Shown in pieces: positions 44,455 through 56,660 of a stretch of 64,000 nt of DNA. Position numbers and translations under genes: made by a program. The stretch spans positions 196,470,184 through 196,534,183 of the forward strand of contig CM066044.1 of the NCBI GenBank assembly GCA_033557465.1. The letters are read 5' to 3'. Within the stretch, counting starts at the first letter, position 1. Each line of letters opens with the position of its first letter. Origin of the DNA: Ichthyophis bannanicus. Its lineage: Eukaryota > Chordata > Amphibia > Gymnophiona > Ichthyophiidae. Under the pieces are notes generated by a model. It searched no databases. It was not told the origin of the DNA and was given only the letters and a program-made list of their open reading frames with translations.

Positions 44455-44640
44455 AAAGGACTAGTATCAGCAAAGAGCTTTCAGTTTAAATTTAAAACAT
44501 AGCAGAGAGCTTTCTGGTTAAATTTAAAACCCAGCAGAGAGCTTCTAATTTAAATTTAATACTCATTCAGGGCCTAGTATCAGCAAAGAGCTTTCAGTTT
44601 AAATCAACTCAGAGTATAACTTAGCATAAAAGGAAAAACA
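44455..44640 (+). repeat. CR1 copy 2 5'-UTR tandem repeat units
   Basis: Units of CAGCAGAGAGCTTTCTGGTT, AAATTTAAAAC and AGTATCAGCAAAGAGCTTTC followed by AGTTTAAATTTA repeat about four times, as in copy 1. Confidence 0.65.
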
Positions 44641-45158
44641 GGGTGAGTATTCCTTGAGCAATAAATTGTTTCAAGACCTTTACAAAGAGACCTTCTAGAT
44701 AGGGGGCAATAGACCTGTGGAATAGTATTAAATAGGTGTTAAAGCCAAGGGACAGATCAAAGGAGCATTATGAAAGATCCCTCTTTCCAAGCAAGGGCTG
44801 TGTGAATCACCCAGGAAATTGGTCACAGAATACCTTAGAAGCACAGGACAGGGTACTGTGTAGCAACCAACTTTTAATAATTGTTCTTTCCCTCTCTCCC
44901 TCCCTGACTCCCATTCTTCCCTGGGATAATAGTAGCTTTATAGGTGCTTAAACTTCTTAAAGGGAAGGAGGTGCCATATTCACTCTCAGGTGCAGCTGTT
45001 TATCCTCATCAGGTATACATTAAGGACCTGACGTTAGTTACGTTTAAGGTGAACAAAGTCCATTAAATGTATTAGGTATAGTTTTATTAGTATAAGTATC
45101 CCCAGCAAACCTTAGTAAGTAAACAATTTAAATATCTAAACACAACCCTAAAAGTAAG

Positions 45159-46070
45159 ATGCAGACAGAAGTCCAGCAGCAAGATGGGGGCTTTCCAGTC
45201 TTTTGAATTAAGTGTCACATGTATGATTTTCTCCCAGTTGGTGAGGGGTCGTACGTGTGCATTAGGTGCAAGGAACTCTTGGCTCTCAGGGAATGAGTAT
45301 GATCTCTGGAGGCTAGAGTACAGGACTTGGAGGACATAGGAAGACAGGTATATAGATGAGACCTACAGGGATGTAGTACTGAAGTCCCACCTCCAGGCTG
45401 GCAGCATCCCTGTTGCCATGGAGGAGAGAGGTCATGTGACAGGAGAGCATCACCCTGGTGTGGCAGGAAGTGATCCTGTAGCTAGGACCTGTCCTCCAGG
45501 TGATGTAAAACCCTCTTGCATGGAGGAGGTTTCTCCAGGGCCATGTGCCCATGAGGGAAGGATTAGGACAGCCATTATAGTTGGTGATTCGATCATTAGG
45601 CATGTAGATAGCTGGGTGGCTGGTGGATGTGAGGATCGCCTAGTATCATGCCTGCTTGGTGCAAAAGTAGCAGACCTCACGCGCCATCTAGACAAGGTCT
45701 TAGATAGTACTGAGGATGAGTCTGCTGTCTTGGTACATGTCAGTACAAATGACATAGGAAAGTGTGGAAGGGAGGTTCTGGAGGCTAAATTTAGGCTTTT
45801 AGGTAGGATGAAATCCAGAACTTCTAGGGTAGCATTCTCTGAAATGCTTCTCATTCCACATGCAGGAACCAAAAAGCAGGCAGAGCTCCGGAGTCTCAAT
45901 GCGTGGATGAGACAATGGTGCAAGGAAGAGGGTTTTGGATTTGTTAGGAACTGAGGAACATTCTGGGGAAAGAAGGGACTTTTCTGAAGGGATGGGCTCC
46001 ACCTTAACCTTGATGGAACCAGGCTGCTGGCATTAACCTTTAAAAAGGAGATAGAACAGCTTTTAAACTA
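45159..46070 (+). pseudogene. CR1 copy 2 ORF1, broken
   Basis: It starts at ATGCAGACAGAAGTCC, with an early TGA after about 15 codons. Later frames recover the coiled-coil region and, in 45418-45954, the esterase with VGDSIIRHVDSWVAGG and THVSTNDIGKCG-type blocks. A stop (NTGA-type) follows VRN at 45954, and the DGLHLN-equivalent lies beyond it in degraded form. One block III residue differs (HVSTND in place of HVGTND). Confidence 0.75.
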
Positions 46071-46076
46071 GATAAT

Positions 46077-49066
46077 ATGGGAAAGCTGACAGTCATCCAG
46101 GAGTGCATGGTTCGAAACAATGTATCCTTGAAGGATACTAGCAAAATAGTGAAGTTAGGGTATATCAGCAGAGAGGTTCCAATAAAGACAAAAGTAGCCC
46201 AAATGCCCTTGATTACAGAGCAGTCAGAGCTTAAAGATTCCAAACTACCCCTGCCTACCAAGAGCCAGATTAATATGAATAACATACAGCCTCTAAAATG
46301 CTTGTTTGCAAATGCCAGAAGTGTAAAAAATAAGATGGGAGAGTTATAATATATAGCACTAAATGAGAGGTTAGATATGATTGGTATCTCAGAGACATGG
46401 TGGAACAAGGACAACCAGTGGGACACTGTGATAGCTGGGTACAAACTATATTGGAATGATACAGCAGATCAAATTGGTGGTGAGATTCCACTCTAAGTTA
46501 ACGAGAGCATTGAGTCACAGAGGATTAAAGTTTTGCAGGAAACAAAATTCACTGTAGAATCTCTATGGATTGAAATCCCATATAAAAAGGGGAAGGGGAG
46601 GCGATGGTGATGGCAGTGGGGGACTGGCTAGAGTGAACAAATGGATGATGAAATGTTCAAAGAAATCAGGGAAGCTAACAAAATTACAATACAGTAATAA
46701 TAATGGGTAATTTCAATTACTCCGGTATCGACTGAGATAAAATTTCTAGATGAAATAAATGACTGCTTCTTGGAGCAGCTGGTTTATGAACCAACCAGAA
46801 GAGAAGCCATTTTGGACCTAGTCCTTAGTGGAACACAAGATTTGGTGCAAGAGGTAAGGGTGTCGGGGCCACTTGGCAATAGTGATCATAGCATGATCGC
46901 ATTTGATTTAATAAATGAAAGATGGTAAGGAAATCTGCAGTACTACCTTTTAACTTTCAAAAGGTAGACTTTGATAAAATGAGGAAAATAGTTAAGAAAA
47001 AACTAAAAGGAGCAGTTGCAAAGTTTAAAGATTTACATTAAACATGGATGTTGCTTTAAAATACTATCTTGGAAGCCCAGACCAGCTGTATGCCACGCTT
47101 TAAAAAAAGTGGAAGGAAGTCCAAAAAACTGCCAGCATGGTTTAAAGATGTGAAGCTAGATAGGTGGCTGTTACTAAAAAATCATCTTTCAAGAAATGGA
47201 AAAAGGAGCCAAATGACGAAAACTGGAAACAGCATAAGCACTGCCAAGTTAGATGCAAGGCATTGATAAGGCAGGCAAAGAGAGAATTTAAGCAGAAACT
47301 TGCTGTGGAAGCAAAAATGCATAATAAAGACATCCCCAAGTACACTTTTAGCAAAAAAACCTGTGAGAGAGTCAGTTGGACCATTAGATGATAGAGGGGT
47401 AAAAGGGGCACTAAATGGGGACAAGGCCATAGTGGAAAGGCTGAATGAATTCTTTGCTTCAGTCTTTACTGAGGAAGATGTAGGGATATTATCAATGACG
47501 GAAATGGTATTTAAAGGCGATGTCGTAGAAGAATTGAAAGAAATATCGATACACCGGGAAGATGTATTACAACTATTTGATAAACTGAAGAGTAGCAAAT
47601 CACCTGTACCAGATGGTACTCAACCAAGGATGTTGAAAGAAATGAAATATGAAATTGTAGACCTGCTGTTAATAATCTGTGAACTGTCATTGAAATCATC
47701 TGTAATACCTGAAGACTGGAGGATGGCCAATGTAACACCAATTTTTAACAAGGGTTCCAGGAGTGATCCGAGAAACTACAGACTGGTGAACCTGATGTCC
47801 ATACCAGGAAAAATGTAGAAGCCATTATAAAGAACAAAATTACTGAATATGTAGATAGTCATGGCTTAATGGGAGGCAGCCAACATGGCTTTAGCCAAGG
47901 AAGGTCTTGTTTTACTAATCTGTTATGTTTTTTTGAAGGTGTGAATAAACAGGTAGACAGAGGTGAGTCGGTTGATATAATGTATATCTGGATTCTCATA
48001 AAGCCTTTGACAAGATCCCTCATGAGAGGCTTTTGGTGAAATTAAGAGTCATGGGATAGGAGGCAGTGTACTATTGTGGATCAGGAACTGGTTAAAAGAT
48101 AGAAAGCAGAGGGTAGGGCTAAATGGCCAATTTTCCAAATGGAGAAAAGTGAATAGTGGAGTACCCCAGGGATCTGTGCTGGACCTGCTTCTTTTTAACA
48201 TATTCATAAATGACCTGGAAATTGGAATAACGAGTAAGGTAATCAAATTTGCAGATGAGACAAAATTATTCAAAGTTGTTAAAGTCCATGAGGATTGTGA
48301 AAAATTGCAAGAGGACCTTGATAAATTGGAAGACTGGGTATCCAAATGGCAGATGAAATTTATTGTGGATAAATGCAAAGTTATGCACCTAGGAAAGAAC
48401 AATCCAAACTATGGTTACACGATACAAGGTTCCACATTAGGAACCACCACCCAGGAAAAAGATTTAGGCGTCATCGTGGATATGTTAAAACCCTCCGCCT
48501 AGTATGCAGCAGTGGCCAAGAGAGCAAATAGAATGCTAGGTTTCATAAGGAAAGGAATGGAGAATAAAACAAAGGATATTATAATGTCTCTCTATCGTTC
48601 CATGGTGCAACTGCACCTTGAATATTGTGTGCAATTCTGGTCGCCATATCTTTAAAAAGGATATAGCGTTATTAGAAAAGGTACAGAGAAGAGCCACCAA
48701 AATGGTAAAGGCGATGGAAGGATACCCCTATGAAGAGAGGCAAAAAAGGTTAGGGCTCTTCACCCTGGAAAAGAGATGGCTGAGGGGAGATATTATACAG
48801 TAGAGGTCTATAAATGAATGAATGGAGTGGAACGGGTAAATGTAGATCGATTGTTTATGCCATCAAAATATAGAAAGACTAGGAGACATGTAATGAAGCT
48901 ACAGTGTAACCTATTTAAGACTATTAAGAGAGAATATTTTTTCACTCAACGTGTAATCAAACTCTGGAATTTGTTACCGGAGGATGTAGTAAAAGCTCTT
49001 AGTGTAGCTGGGTTTAAAAAAGGATTGGATAAGTTGCTGGGGGAAAGGTCCATAAACCATTATTAA
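46077..49066 (+). pseudogene. CR1 copy 2 ORF2, frameshifted
   Basis: Endonuclease: LFANARSVKNKMGEL near 46300 and a degraded GNFNYSGID near 46705. RT: KSSKSPVPDGTQP, DWRMANVTPIFNKGS, QHGFSQGRSCF, PQGSVLDLLLFNIFINDL, and FADETKLF near 48250 where the second catalytic Asp of FADD is replaced by Glu. The C-terminal module [20 protein letters not shown] and [13 protein letters not shown] ends at 49066 (SINHY). Many frameshifts are present. It is more damaged in the endonuclease than copy 1. Confidence 0.88.
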
Positions 49067-49679
49067 AGGGGACCCGGGAAATCCACTGCTTGCTGCAATA
49101 CAAGCATTGAGGAACCTGTGTCTTTTGGGGAAACTACTAGGTACTGTCATGAGGCTGGTGCTAATAAAGATGCAGAGTTGAAAAGAAACCCTGTTTCTCA
49201 CAGAGCTCTAGATGTGCAATTATCTCAAAGCACAGCTAGAGGGAGCAGGAGTGATCCTATAGAGCAGTGGTTCTCAACCTTTTTTGTACCGTGACCCCTT
49301 TTACCGTTGGTCAACTTGTGGTGACCCCCAATGATAAAATCAAATGCGTCTCTCTTCCTTTACCGTTAACGCATTGTCGCTGTAATCATTTGTTGAATTA
49401 TTAATATATTATAGGCCTTTGCAATATGTTTTTATTTATAAAATACTTATTTAAATAATCAAAACAACAAGTAACAATATTTGATTTCAAAATTATGATG
49501 ATTTTGTAGTCAAATCACTAATATGAAATAAAATTATTTTTTCTACCTTTGTTGTCTGACCAATTTATTCTCTGATCATGCTGGTCCCGATCTGAGGCTT
49601 CTGCTTTCCTGTCTTCTCTTAGCTCTCTTTCTGTGGTCTATGGTCCATCTGCCAGTTCTTATCTCTTTTGTTTTCTTCA

Positions 49680-50370
49680 CTTCTTTCCATCAGCCTATTT
49701 CCAGTCCCTGTAACCATCCCCAGTATCAGCCCCTTTCCAGTCCTCACTCCCAGTACCTTCCAATGTCAACTTGCATTCCCATGACTGCCACTGGTGTCCA
49801 TTCCCTTCCAGTCCCCCTCCTTCCCCACTGATCAGTCCCTTCTAGTACAAATACCATGGCAGCCCCTCTCAGATTCACTCCCTTTCAGTTCCATGCTCCC
49901 ATCCCCTTGTATCAGCCCACTTGTAGCCTTAGCCCCCAGTTTTTCCAGGGTCAGCAGCTCTATCCTCCCCTCCCCACAATCAGCCCATTCCCAGTCAAAG
50001 CCCCCTAATCAGCTCACTTCTAGTGCTAATCCCCCTCAACCCCATTACCAGTCCTACCCCCCCCCTAATCAGCCCAATACCAGTCCTACCCCCCATCAGC
50101 TCATTTCCAGTGCTAGTCCCCCCCTCAACCCCATTACCAGTGCTAGGCTCCCCTAATCAGCTCATTTCCAGTCCTAACCTCACTGATCAGCTCATTTCCA
50201 ATGCTAGACCCCCATCAGTCCATTACCAGTCCTACCCCCCCTTGATAAGTCCATTCCCAGTCCTAGCCTTCCCTAATCAACCCATTACCATTCGTAGCCC
50301 CCCCATCTGCCCATTACCAGTGCTAGCACCCCCATCAGCCCATTATAATCCTAACCCGCACTGTCTCTCG
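49680..50370 (+). repeat. CCAGTCCTAACCCCC minisatellite in hAT D
   Basis: Diverged units of ATCAGCCCATTxCCAGTCCT plus a C-run, about 25-35 bp, homologous to the arrays in A, B and C. Confidence 0.8.
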
Positions 50371-50429
50371 CCTCTGTCCAGCATTTATCCCGTCTGTCCA
50401 GTATGTCCCCATGTCTCTCCCCTTTGTCC

Positions 50430-53400
50430 ATGCCAGCCTACTCCGTCCATGTCAGCCCACCTCCCTCCATATCAGCCCCCTCCCTCCCTCCCTCCATGTC
50501 AGCCCCCATCCTTCCATCCGTCCATGTCAGCCCCCTCCCTCCATCCATCCCTCCATGTCAGCCCCCATCCTTCCATCCGTAAATGTCAGCCCCCCTCCCT
50601 CCCTCCCTCCCTCCCTCCATCCATCCATATCAGCCCCCATCCCTCCCTCCCTCCCTCCCTGTCAGGCCCCTCCCTCCCTCCCTCATCCATCCATATCAGC
50701 CCCCATCCCTCCCTCCCTCCCTCCCTCCCTGTCAGCCCCCTCCCTCCCTCCCTCCCTCCCTCCCTGTCAGCCCCCATCCTTCCATCCGTCCATGTCAGCC
50801 CCCATCCCTCCCTCCATCCATCCATATCTGCCCCCATCCCGCCCTCCCTCCCTCCCTGTCAGCCCCCTCCCTCCCTCCCTCCCTGTCAGCCCCCATCCTT
50901 CCATCCGTTCCATGTCAGCCCCCCTCCCTCCATCCATCCCTCCATGTCAGCCCGCATCCTTCCATCCGTCCATGTCAGCCCCCCTCCCTCCCTCCCTCCA
51001 TCCATCCATAGCCCCCATCCCTCCCCTCCCCTCCCTGTCAGCCCCCTCCCTCCCTTCCCTCCCTCCATCCATCCATCCTATCAGCCCCCATCCCTCCCTC
51101 CCTCCCTCCCTGTCAGGCCACTCCCTGTCAGGCCCCTCCCTCCATATCAGCCCCCATCCCTCCCTCCCTCCCTCCCTGTCAGCCCCCCTCCCTCCCTCCC
51201 TCCCTGTCAGCCCCCATCCTTCCATCCATCCGTCCATGTCAGCCCCCCTCCCTCCATCCATCCCTCCATGTCAGCCCCCATCCTTCCATCCGTCCATGTC
51301 AGCCCCCGACCCCTCCCTCCCTCCCTCCATCCATCCATATCAGCCCCCATCCCTCCCTCCTCCCTGTCAGCCCCCTCCCTCCCTCCCTCCATCCATCCAT
51401 ATCAGCCCCCATCCCTCCCTCCCTCCCTGTCAGCCCCTCCCTCCCTCCCTCCCTCCATCCATATCAGCCCCCATCCCTCCCTTCCTCCATCCATCCATAT
51501 CAGCCCCCATCCCTCCCTCCCTCCCTCCCTGTCCAGGCCCCTCCCTCCATCCATCCATATCAGCCCCCCATCCCCTCCCTCCCTCCCTCCCTTTCAAGCC
51601 CCCTCCCTCCCTCCCTCCCTGTCAGCCCCAATCCTTCCATCCGTCCATGTCAGCCCCCCTCCCTCCATCCATCCCTCCATGTCAGCCCCCATCCTTCCAT
51701 CCGTCCATGTCAGCCTCCCTCCCTCCATCCATCCATATCAGCCCCCATCCCTCCCTCCCTCCCTGTCAGGCCCCTCCTCCCTCCCTCCCGCCTCCATCCA
51801 TCCATATCAGCCCCCATCCCTCCCTCCCTCCCTTCCTCCCTCCCTGTCAGCCCCCTCCCTCCCTCCCTCCCTGTCAGCCCCCATCCTTCCATCCGTCCAT
51901 GTCAGCCCCCCTCCCTCCATCCATCCCTCCATGTCAGCCCCCATCCTTCCATCCGTCCATGTCAGCCCCATCCCTCCCTCCCTCCATCCATCCATATCAG
52001 CCCCCATCCCTCCCTCCCTCCCTCCCTGTCAGCCCCCCTCCCTCCCTCCCTCCCTCCCTGTCAGCCCCCTCCCTCCCTCCCTCCCTCCATCCATCCATAT
52101 CCCCCCCCTCCCTCCCTCCCTCCCTGTCAGCCCCCATCCTTCCATCTGTCCATGTCAGCCCCTCCCTCCATCCATCCATCCATCCTCCATCCATATCAGC
52201 CCCCTCCCTCCCTCCCTCCATGGTCAGCCCCCCTCCCTCCCTCCCTCCCTCCATCCATCCATATCAGCCCCCATCCCTCCGTCCCTCCCTGTCAGCCCCC
52301 TCCTCCCTCCCTCCCTCCCTCCATCCATCCATCCATATCAGTCCCCATCCTCCCTCCCTCCCTCCCTGTCAGGCCCCTCCCTGTCAGGCCCCTCCCTCCA
52401 TATCAGCCCCCATCCCTCCCTCCCTCCCTCCCTGTCAGCCCCCCTCCCCTCCTCCCTCCCTCCCTGTCAGCCCCCATCCTTCCATCCGTCCATGTCAGCC
52501 CCCCTCCCTCCATCCATCCCTCCATGTCAGCCCCCATCCTTCCATCCGTCCCTGTCAGCCCCCCTCCATCCCTCCCTCCCTCCCTCCCTCCATCCATCCA
52601 TATCAGCCCCCATCCCTCCCTCCCTCCCTGTCAGCCCCCTCCCTCCCTCCCTCCATCCATCCATATCAGCCCCCATCCCTCCCTCCCTCCCTGTCAGCCC
52701 CCTCCCTCCCTCCCTCCATCCATATCAGCCCCCATCCCTCTCCCTCCCTCCATCCTGTCAGGCCCCTCCCTCCATCCCTATCCGCCCCGATCCCTCCCTC
52801 CCTCCCTCCCTGTCAGGTCCCTCCCTCCCTCCATCCATATCAGCCCCCATCCCTCCCTCCCTCCCTCCCTGTCAGCCCCCTCCCTCCCTCCCTCCCTGTC
52901 AGCCCCCATCCTTCCATCCGTCCATGTCAAGCCCCCCTCCCTCCATCCATCCCTCCATGTCAGCCCCATCCTTCCATCCGTCCATGTCAGCCCCCCTCCC
53001 TCCCTCCATCCATCCATATCAGCCCCCATCCCTCCCTCCCTCCCTGTCAGGCCCCCCTCCCTCCCTCCCTCCATCCATCCATATCAAGCCCCCATCCTCC
53101 CTCCCTCCCTCCCTCCCTCCCTCCCTGTCAGCCCCCTCCCTCCCTCCCTCCCCTGTCAGCCCCCATCCTTCCATCAGTCCATGTCAGCCCCCTCCCTCCA
53201 TCCCTCCCTCCATCACAGCCCCCATCCTTCCATCCGCCCATGTCAGCCCCCCTCCCTCCATCCATCCATATCAGCCCCCATCCTCCCTCCTTCCATGTCT
53301 GCCCCCTCCCTCCCTCCCTCCATCCATCCATATCAGCCCCCATCCCTCCCTCCCTCCCTCCCTGTCAGCCCCCATCCTTCCATCTGTCCATGTCAGCCCC

Positions 53401-53700
53401 CTCCCTCCATCCATCCATCCATCCATATCAGCCCCCTCCCTCCCTCCATGTCCGCCCCATCCAGCCATCTGTCAATGTCAGGCCCCCTCCCTCCCTCCCT
53501 CCATGTCAGCCCCATCCTTCCATCCGTCCATGTCAGCCCCCTCCATCCATCCATCCATATCGGCCCCCTCCCTCCATGTCAGCCCCCCATCCTTCCATGT
53601 CAGCCCCCTCCCTCCATCCCTCCCTCCATGTCAGCCCCATCCTTCCTTCTGTGCATGTCAGGCTCCCTCCCTCCATGTCAGCACCCCTCTGTCGATGTCA
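50430..53700 (+). repeat. CCCT/CCAT satellite with TCAGCCCCC spacers (3.3 kb)
   Basis: Runs of (CCCT)n and (CCAT)n are punctuated every 30-50 bp by GTCAGCCCC or ATATCAGCCCCCAT. A longer composite unit, with CCCATCCTTCCATCCGTCCA then a CCCTCCATCCATCCCTCCA block, recurs irregularly near 50510, 50890, 51210, 51625, 51878, 52475, 52905 and 53160. It holds no stops for long distances in any forward frame, which gives large false ORFs. The minus strand is (GGGA)n, with potential for G-quadruplex or triplex structure. Confidence 0.95.
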
Positions 53701-53733
53701 GCCGTGTTGCAGGTTGTCTGCATCCCTTCTAAT

Positions 53734-53967
53734 GCAGCCGCGGCTCTCTGCCTCTTAGGGAACCGCGGCTGTACCTGTAAAATCATTGCGGAGCCCTTCC
53801 TGTCTCGATGGGCTCCATGCAGCATTGTCCCGCCTCCAAAGGAAGTTGTTTACCACTTGCGTTTGATGCGGGACAATGCTGCACGGAGGCCGGGGAGACA
53901 GGTAGGGGTACGCCACGATTTTACCAGTTCAGCCGCGGTTCCCTAAAAGGCAGGGAGCCGCGGCTGC
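53734..53967. repeat. GC-rich inverted repeat in hAT D
   Basis: GCAGCCGCGGCTCTCTGCC and GGCAGGGAGCCGCGGCTGC are the outer ends. GCATTGTCCCGCCTCC... pairs with GCGGGACAATGCTGC inside. The loop is near 53845-53870. A second small palindrome (CTGCTGCCGAG...CTCGGCAGCGGCAG) lies at about 54000-54027. Confidence 0.8.
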
Positions 53968-54629
53968 AGAAGAAGGCGGTGAGTTTGCCGGAGTTTGCTG
54001 CTGCCGAGAAGCGGACTCGGCAGCGGCAGCAACAGCAACTTGTGCACATCTTAATTTTTTTTTTTAAACTTGGTGGAGGCTAAGCGACCCCCGCTAAATC
54101 CTGTGGCGACCCCCGTTGGGGTCGCGACCCACAGGTTGAGAACCGCTGCTATAGAGGCTAATGAGGGTAGGAGAGCTAACCAGTTGCACCTGGAAGTAAG
54201 CCCGGGAGATTCAAAGGAAAAATCCCTTTATAAACAGAAGCTTAATGCTAGCAAAGGAGGAAGAGCAGCGAGAGAAGCTGGAGCAGCGGGAGAAGCAGCA
54301 GATGGAAGAGAAGGAACAGAAAGCACGGCTGAAGAAGGAAGGAGAGTCCTGAAAGAAGGAATCCTCCCTGAGCAAGCCCAGAAGGACAGAATTCACAGAG
54401 GTAGAGTTCAGAGGGGCCAGGCTACAGGAGCCACTGTTCAGAGGGAGTCTGCTAAGGAGAGCAGTCAGGCTGGAGGGTGTGCCACTCCCTGCTTAAGCAA
54501 TGTTCCTTAGTCCAGTATACAGAGAGCCAGAGAGCTAGGCTTGGGGGAAAGCCTGCAGTCATTGGAGTATGTTAACAAGCTTCACCAGGTACCAGAAAGA
54601 AAGGAGTTTCTAGCAAGGCTACTTTTGCA

Positions 54630-55106
54630 TTGAAGTACAGGGCTGGTGAATCCACGCCAGGTTTTCCTAAGCTTTCAGGAAGTCCAGCACTCCCCAGAAG
54701 CTACCGACAGGAAACCTGTTGTCAGAGAGACGTTCTTGAGAGAGAAGGCTCCAGAGCTTTAAGCTACAGGAACTCAATGTATGGTGGCTTTATTCCTGTT
54801 AAAGAAAGCTTAACTCCTAAAAGCCCTGCTAAAATTGAACCACAGTTTGTAAGCAGAGGAAAGAAACCAGAGCTGTTTAAAAAAATACCAAAAGACTTTA
54901 GAGCACAGTCTTATTGGAGCCGAGATACCAGAGACAGTCCATGTAAACTTGTAACATTCAGGGACAGCGTTTGCTCTGAGGGGGAAACTAGTGAAGCAGA
55001 ATCTATGGAGATAGAAGGTGCCGATACTATTCCCATTCCTCAGGAAGAGGCTATGGATTGCAGTTTGTGTATGGCTACTAGCCTGGAATCCATAGCGACA
55101 TTGTAA
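54630..55106 (+). CDS. LTR-encoded ORF, C-terminal part (5' LTR copy)
   Basis: A 158-codon open frame lies inside the 5' LTR. It is basic in the first part (KSPAKIEPQF, RGKKPELFKK, FRAQSYWSRDTRD) and acidic at the end (GETSEAESMEIEGAD, PIPQEEAMDCSLC), stopping at 55106. It may begin further upstream: a frame over 54149-54510 in this LTR and over 61600-62452 in the 3' LTR covers the preceding DNA. The acidic end is shared with two other LTR sequences in this window. No known domain was recognised. LTR-embedded ORFs are uncommon; some retroviruses have them. Function is unknown, and coding status is inferred from recurrence across LTRs. Confidence 0.45.
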   Translation: MKYRAGESTPGFPKLSGSPALPRSYRQETCCQRDVLEREGSRALSYRNSMYGGFIPVKESLTPKSPAKIEPQFVSRGKKPELFKKIPKDFRAQSYWSRDTRDSPCKLVTFRDSVCSEGETSEAESMEIEGADTIPIPQEEAMDCSLCMATSLESIATL

Positions 55107-55455
55107 ATAAGAAGAAGCCTTGTTTAGTTGTTTTACCCTGGAATGAATTGAATTCCTCCATTTATCCTTTGTACCTAATTGTGAAGATATCAACAGTTGG
55201 TTTGCCTGTTTATTACTGGGACCTTGATAAAAGGACATTCTTTGATTTCCGTTGTCTTATTGAACCTTTGCACGGAGAGGAAATAAAAGCCTTGTTTCCC
55301 TACACTCGTGGCTTAATTATTGTGTGTTCACAAGGTGCTAAAATCCATAAGACCAATCTGCACTTGGCCTTAAATACCCCACGCTTCTTGAAAAATAAGT
55401 GTGATGTGCAGCGTGCCCTTACCGCCATTGGCCACCAGGGGACGCTGTCATGACA

Positions 55456-55842
55456 AAATGGCGTAGTTTGGATGTGGGTATCACCCTAAGACTTAATGGA
55501 AAGAGAAGAAAATTACCAGTATTAAGCTGAAGAAAAAAAAAACAAAAAAACCCGGATCGGAGGGAAAAACTCGGACCGGACTGGAAGAAAATCCGGAAGG
55601 GAAGGTGAGGTTGCGGACATCGGTGGCAGAGTGCTACAACGGAGAGCAGCACCATCCTTTCTGAAAGTTGGAGTCAACTCTTCTACCAGGTAAAAGGTAG
55701 AGGGGCATGTCCTGATTTGGATGTGAGGTTAAAGTTTTAAGGAAAAAAAAAAAAAAGAAAGAAAAGAGTGTGGGGCTGATTGTAGTACAGCCGCACTTGG
55801 GTTTTTTCTTTTTCTCTTTGTTTTCTAGGAAATCTCTTCGCC
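55456..55842 (+). other. Leader between 5' LTR and gag
   Basis: A primer-binding site is expected immediately after 55455. The sequence is AAATGGCGTAGTTTGGATG, whose TGGCG could pair with a tRNA 3' CCA end, but I cannot name the tRNA. The leader also has A-runs near 55531 and 55741. There is no ORF of note before the gag ATG. Confidence 0.4.
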
Positions 55843-56660
55843 ATGGATCAACGAGAGATGTTCGCCTGGATGGCTACGCAGTTCAGCAAGCAAGGAGAGT
55901 TGGCTGCGCAAACACAGCAACATGCAATCCTGGCCATGCAAGAACAGCAAAAGCCAGTCCTGCAGATGCTAGAAGCTTGGCTAGCACATCAACAGAAGAC
56001 ACAGGAGGTGGCTGCAAGCCATCCTGAACAGAGCTTGGGACTGGGCAACTGTCCGGTAGGACTATGGTCCTATGACTCTCTAACTTTGGGGAAGTTAGGG
56101 GTAACTTATGATGTAGATGACTTCCTAGACTCTTTCAAGAGAATAGCACTTTCGGTAGGCTGGCCGAACGAGCAGTGGCCTATTAGATTGGCAGTTTCCC
56201 TCACAGGAGAGGCGCTGTCACCTATAGGGCAATGCCCGCTTCGTTAGCGAATAATTATAGCGAGGTAACGAAGGCCATCAGGGATCGCCTGGGTCTGACT
56301 CCTCTCGTCTATAATCGTAAGCTGCGCGCGGCACACCTTGAAATAGGTGAGACGCCAAAAGCGTTAGGTCACAGGCTGGAAAGCTTAGCCGAAAAATGGC
56401 TGAGGCCTAATGAGAAAACAATTGAAATGTTGATGGATATGATAATCCTTGAGCAATTCATGTCTGCAGTTCCCGGTAGTATACAGAGCTTCCTTATCCT
56501 ACAGAATTGTCGCACTACCGCAGAGGCCGTTGCCTTAACTGAAAGATATTTAGAGGCCGAATTAGCCACCCAGCGGACTGGGGAAGATGGCAGTAGCGAC
56601 ATTCAAGCAGTCATCAGGAAGTCTCTCACAGTTCAAAACTCAAAATGTGAAAAATGTTAA
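55843..56660 (+). pseudogene. gag with SCAN-like capsid region, frameshifted
   Basis: It starts MDQREMFAWMATQFSKQ; the first part is Gln-rich and helical. DVDDFLDSFKRIALSVGWP leads into the capsid region, then a frame change near 56225-56235. The next frame continues VTKAIRDRLGLTPLVYN, LGHRLESLAEKWLRPNEK, DMIILEQFMSAVPGSIQSF and CRTTAEAVALTERYLEAE. The pattern (hydrophobic helices, EQFxxxxPxxxQxFL, AVALxERYL) resembles the SCAN domain, which is known to derive from Gmr1-like gag. A second frame change near 56600 joins it to the CCHC/protease frame. Confidence 0.8.

Larger units (their letters stand above)
49257..54156. mobile_element. hAT element D (49265-54148), SPIN-like ends
   Basis: The termini are CAGTGGTTCTCAACC and GGTTGAGAACCGCTG, flanked by CTATAGAG at 49257-49264 and 54149-54156. 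The matching empty site is in the 3' LTR (CCTACAGAGGCTAATG). Subterminal GTGACCCC/GGGGTCGC words resemble SPIN-type hAT elements as I recall them (unverified). The interior has ATAAAATTATTTTTTCTACC, a CCAGTCCTAAC-type minisatellite (49680-50370), a 3.3-kb CCCT-rich satellite, a GC-rich inverted repeat (53734-53967) and a T-run. No transposase is present. Most of its 4.9-kb length is satellite expansion. Confidence 0.9.
49145..55455 (+). repeat. 5' LTR (49145-49264 plus 54157-55455), split by hAT D
   Basis: The first 120 bases (TGTCATGAGGCTGGTGCTAA to GATCCTATAGAG) precede hAT D, and the rest resumes at GCTAATGAGGGTAGGAGAGC. It ends GACGCTGTCATGACA at 55455. Without the insertion it is about 1.42 kb, like the 3' LTR. 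It contains AATAAA at 49163 and 55286, the second a candidate polyadenylation signal. Confidence 0.9.

Noticed and set aside
50023..53946. 1307-codon Pro/Ser/His-rich open frame, plus further long frames in the other two forward phases
   Set aside because: All three forward frames are open because CCCT/CCAT units hold no stops. The composition follows the satellite, so this is not a gene.
55459..55476. Named tRNA primer-binding site
   Set aside because: TGGCG follows the LTR end at a plausible place, but I could not match the following bases to a known tRNA 3' end.
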